A stretch of 7,313 bases of DNA from Candidatus Uhrbacteria bacterium (GTDB taxonomy: Bacteria > Patescibacteriota > Patescibacteriia > SG8-24), in contig JACQSM010000085.1 in the NCBI GenBank assembly GCA_016205965.1, positions 1 to 7,313 on the forward strand, written 5' to 3'. The position numbers were made by a program, and so were the translations under genes. How positions within the stretch are numbered: position 1 is the first letter of the stretch; each line of letters starts with the position of its first letter. This document shows, piece by piece, positions 5,784 through 7,313 of this stretch. Below the pieces are notes generated by a model. That model did not search any database, was not told where the DNA came from, and saw nothing but the letters and a program-made list of their open reading frames with translations.

Positions 5784-6149
5784 ATGGCGATTTCCAAACA
5801 AAGGACAACCGTGACTCTCGACGCCGCCGGCAAATCGATCGGCCGCGTGGCCACCGAGGCCGCCCGGCTTTTGCAGGGCAAGAACAAGGCTACTTACGAG
5901 CCCCAGATTGATGGCGGTGCCGTCGTCGAGGTTCGCAACGCTGCCAAGGTCAAAGTGACCGGTCACAAGCTCGAGGGCAAGGTCTATTTCCACTATAGCG
6001 GCTACCCGGGCGGCATGCGCGCCACCCAGCTCAAGACGGTCATGGCCAAGAATCCGGCCTCGGCCATCGAGCGCGCCGTCGGCAGCATGCTCCCCAAGAA
6101 TCGCCAGCGCAAAGATCGCTTGAAGCGCCTGAACGTCCACAACGACTAA
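5784..6149 (+). CDS. rplM: 50S ribosomal protein L13, shortened at both ends
   Basis: L13 is an early 50S assembly protein that binds domain II of 23S rRNA. The 121-residue product has the core LDAAGKSIGRVATEAARLLQGK (12-33) and the signature KVKVTGHKLEGKVYFHYSGYPGG (55-77), then MLPKNRQRKDRLKRLNV. The family is usually about 140 residues. The N-terminal strand before the Leu-Asp-Ala is short, and the usual C-terminal tail after the LKRL-V motif, rich in His, Pro and Gln, is missing. The frame is open further upstream to ATG 5709, but that would overlap rplQ by about 70 bases and add residues unlike L13. ATG 5784, 4 bases after the rplQ stop, is preferred. No Shine-Dalgarno sequence is visible. 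Confidence 0.96.
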   Translation: MAISKQRTTVTLDAAGKSIGRVATEAARLLQGKNKATYEPQIDGGAVVEVRNAAKVKVTGHKLEGKVYFHYSGYPGGMRATQLKTVMAKNPASAIERAVGSMLPKNRQRKDRLKRLNVHND

Positions 6150-6150
6150 T

Positions 6151-6684
6151 ATGACCGCGATTCCTCGCAAAACCGCAAAACCGGCTGAAGAGAAGGATGA
6201 GAAGAAGGAGCCGAAGAAGGCCGTGGCCCGCCGCAAGGCGGTCGCCAAGGAAGAGGCTGTCGAAGCCGCCGCTCCCGCTGCCGTCGTTCCGGAAGGCGGA
6301 TATGTCTACGCCGTCGGTCGCCGCAAAACTTCCGTCGCCCAGGCCAAGCTCTGGACGACCGGTTCCGGCGACATCACCGTCAACGGCAAGCCCTACGGCG
6401 AGTATTTTCCGCGCTTCGAACTTCGCGACTCTCTGACCGCGCCGCTCAAGGCCGTCGGCCACGACGGCAAGGTCACCCTGACGCTCAAGGTTTCCGGCGG
6501 CGGCATCCGCGGCCAAGCCGAAGCGGCCCGCCTGGGCATTTCCCGGGCCCTGCTCGAGATCAACCCCGAGTATCGCAAGACCCTCAAAGCCATGGGCTTC
6601 CTGACTCGCGACGACCGCAAGGTCGAGCGCAAAAAGTACGGTCTTCGCAAGGCCCGCCGCGCCCCCCAGTGGGCCAAGCGTTAA
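6151..6684 (+). CDS. rpsI: 30S ribosomal protein S9 with charged N-terminal extension
   Basis: S9 lies in the 30S head, and its C-terminal tail reaches the P-site tRNA anticodon. The S9 core begins around residue 51 (YVYAVGRRKTSVAQAKLW) and runs to the end, KKYGLRKARRAPQWAKR, with the terminal Lys-Arg that contacts tRNA intact. GGGIRGQAEAARLGISRALL (about 116-135) is the family signature. The protein has 177 residues against about 130 in E. coli, because the first 50 form an added tail rich in Lys, Glu, Ala and Pro. It starts one base after the rplM stop, the L13-S9 pairing known across bacteria. It is the last gene of the operon, followed by two terminators. Confidence 0.97.
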   Translation: MTAIPRKTAKPAEEKDEKKEPKKAVARRKAVAKEEAVEAAAPAAVVPEGGYVYAVGRRKTSVAQAKLWTTGSGDITVNGKPYGEYFPRFELRDSLTAPLKAVGHDGKVTLTLKVSGGGIRGQAEAARLGISRALLEINPEYRKTLKAMGFLTRDDRKVERKKYGLRKARRAPQWAKR

Positions 6685-6696
6685 TGAGATTTTTGG

Positions 6697-6730
6697 ACCG
6701 CCCCGCGACCGCTGCGAGGCGGTTTTGTTT
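6697..6730 (+). terminator. First terminator of the ribosomal protein operon
   Basis: ACCGCC (6697-6702) pairs with GGCGGT (6718-6723). After one C-A mismatch an inner CGC/GCG helix continues around a seven-base loop. TTTTGTTT follows from 6723. It begins 12 bases after the rpsI stop. Confidence 0.87.
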
Positions 6731-6760
6731 CGACAGGACTTTGTCCGGCGTTTTTTTCTT
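6731..6760 (+). terminator. Second, weaker terminator in tandem
   Basis: GGAC-TTT-GTCC (6736-6746) forms a helix that can extend imperfectly to C6731-G6750 with one bulge and one mismatch. Seven T residues (6751-6757), then CTTTTTT, follow at once. It probably backs up the first terminator. Confidence 0.6.
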
Positions 6761-6780
6761 TTTTAAAGCCAAAATAGGTG

Positions 6781-6809
6781 TTGTCAGGACCGTAGAAACC
6801 GGGTACGAT
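6781..6809 (+). promoter_or_regulatory. Promoter of the flippase gene
   Basis: TTGTCA (6781-6786) and TACGAT (6804-6809) are 17 bases apart. Transcription would start near 6816, leaving a leader of about 22 bases. The -10 is imperfect, so moderate strength is expected. Confidence 0.55.
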
Positions 6810-6837
6810 TCGGGCATATTCACGGGTCGAGCGCACT

Positions 6838-7313
6838 ATGTCGTCCGCCGGGCGGGTGGTCAAAAATACCGCATACCTGATGAGCGCTTTCGTGGGGCAG
6901 AAGCTGCTCTCTTTTTTGTATTTCACGGTCGTGGCCCGGACCGTCGGTGTCGAAGGAACCGGCCGCTACTTCCTGGCCGTCTCGTTCACCACGATGTTTT
7001 CGATCCTGACCGACATCGGGCTATCGAACGTCCTGGTGCGCGAGGTCGCCAAGGTTCCCGAACGCGCCAACAAACTCCTCGCCAACGTCCTCGGACTCAA
7101 GGCAATCCTGGCCGGCGTCAGCCTCCTCGCCGTGCATTCAGTTTCGCGCATGCTCGGCTACTCCGAGCAGACGCTGCTGATGATCACCATCGCCTCGCTG
7201 GTCATGGTGCTCGATTCGGTCCACCTCATCATGTACGCCGTCATGCGCGGCTTCCAGAATCTGCGCTACGAAGCGGTCGGCGTGGTCAGCGGCCAGGTCA
7301 TCACCATCGGTTC
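6838..7313 (+). CDS. Polysaccharide flippase-like membrane protein (Wzx/MOP superfamily), 3' end outside window
   Basis: The first 158 residues are visible and the frame is open to the window end. At least four hydrophobic segments can be seen, near residues 12-33, 44-66, 83-104 and 113-136. The order of features fits oligosaccharide or lipid-linked-sugar flippases: an N-terminal KNTAYLMSAFVGQKLLSFLYF helix, the VARTVGVEGTGRYFLAVSF turn, then DIGLSNVLVREVAK at 59-72. Such proteins move undecaprenyl-linked sugars across the inner membrane for surface polysaccharide export. ATG 6838 is the only plausible start, because an in-frame stop lies upstream and no other start codon intervenes. No clear Shine-Dalgarno sequence is present. 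MurJ and other MOP members are possible alternatives; the DIGLSNVLVRE motif favours the Wzx type. Its own promoter and the tandem terminators make it the start of a new unit, perhaps a surface-sugar cluster. Confidence 0.82.
   Translation, partial: MSSAGRVVKNTAYLMSAFVGQKLLSFLYFTVVARTVGVEGTGRYFLAVSFTTMFSILTDIGLSNVLVREVAKVPERANKLLANVLGLKAILAGVSLLAVHSVSRMLGYSEQTLLMITIASLVMVLDSVHLIMYAVMRGFQNLRYEAVGVVSGQVITIG

Noticed and set aside
5231..5887. Minus-strand open frame of 218 codons over rpoA, rplQ and rplM
   Set aside because: It is a shadow of three certain genes; its Ala/Ser/Phe-rich sequence simply reflects the Lys- and Ala-coding tail of rpoA read backwards.
1..7313. CRISPR array, tRNA, insertion sequence, toxin-antitoxin or defence genes
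   Set aside because: No direct-repeat array, cloverleaf, transposase motif or inverted terminal repeats were seen, and all coding space is assigned to housekeeping genes plus the Nudix and flippase genes.

Overview
The window is a GC-rich, fully plus-strand stretch of a bacterial chromosome dominated by core translation and transcription genes. The style of several proteins points to the Patescibacteria (Candidate Phyla Radiation): a short alanyl-tRNA synthetase that stops after the editing domain, an RNA polymerase alpha subunit with no C-terminal domain, an L13 trimmed at both ends, and lysine/alanine/glutamate-rich tails on several proteins. This placement is an inference from protein style; no phylogeny was run. 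Only standard stop codons are used, so nothing suggests a recoded genetic code.

Layout. Positions 2-1702 hold the 3' part of alaS, which ends in a hairpin terminator. A promoter and a strong ribosome-binding site then drive a lone Nudix hydrolase (1803-2510), which ends in a second strong terminator. A consensus promoter at 2568-2595, carrying a dyad in its spacer, starts a nine-gene operon: infA, rpmJ, rpsM, rpsK, rpsD, rpoA, rplQ, rplM, rpsI (2689-6684). Gaps between these genes are 1 to 20 bases. Two terminators in a row (6697-6760) close the operon. Another promoter then precedes a multi-pass membrane protein of the polysaccharide flippase type (6838 onward), cut off by the window end.

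How the genes work together. The operon co-expresses initiation factor IF-1, three 30S primary or late proteins (S13, S11, S4), S9, the 50S proteins L36, L17 and L13, and the alpha subunit that nucleates RNA polymerase assembly. The order is the classical alpha operon (rpsM-rpsK-rpsD-rpoA-rplQ) with infA-rpmJ in front and the L13-S9 pair fused directly behind. alaS, the Nudix gene and the flippase are separate transcription units by their terminators and promoters.

No mobile element, CRISPR array, tRNA, rRNA or defence-type gene was found. The unusual points are variations on housekeeping genes rather than a new system: loss of the alpha C-terminal domain, charged tails, near-absence of Shine-Dalgarno sequences inside the operon, and a dyad plus structured leader at its promoter.
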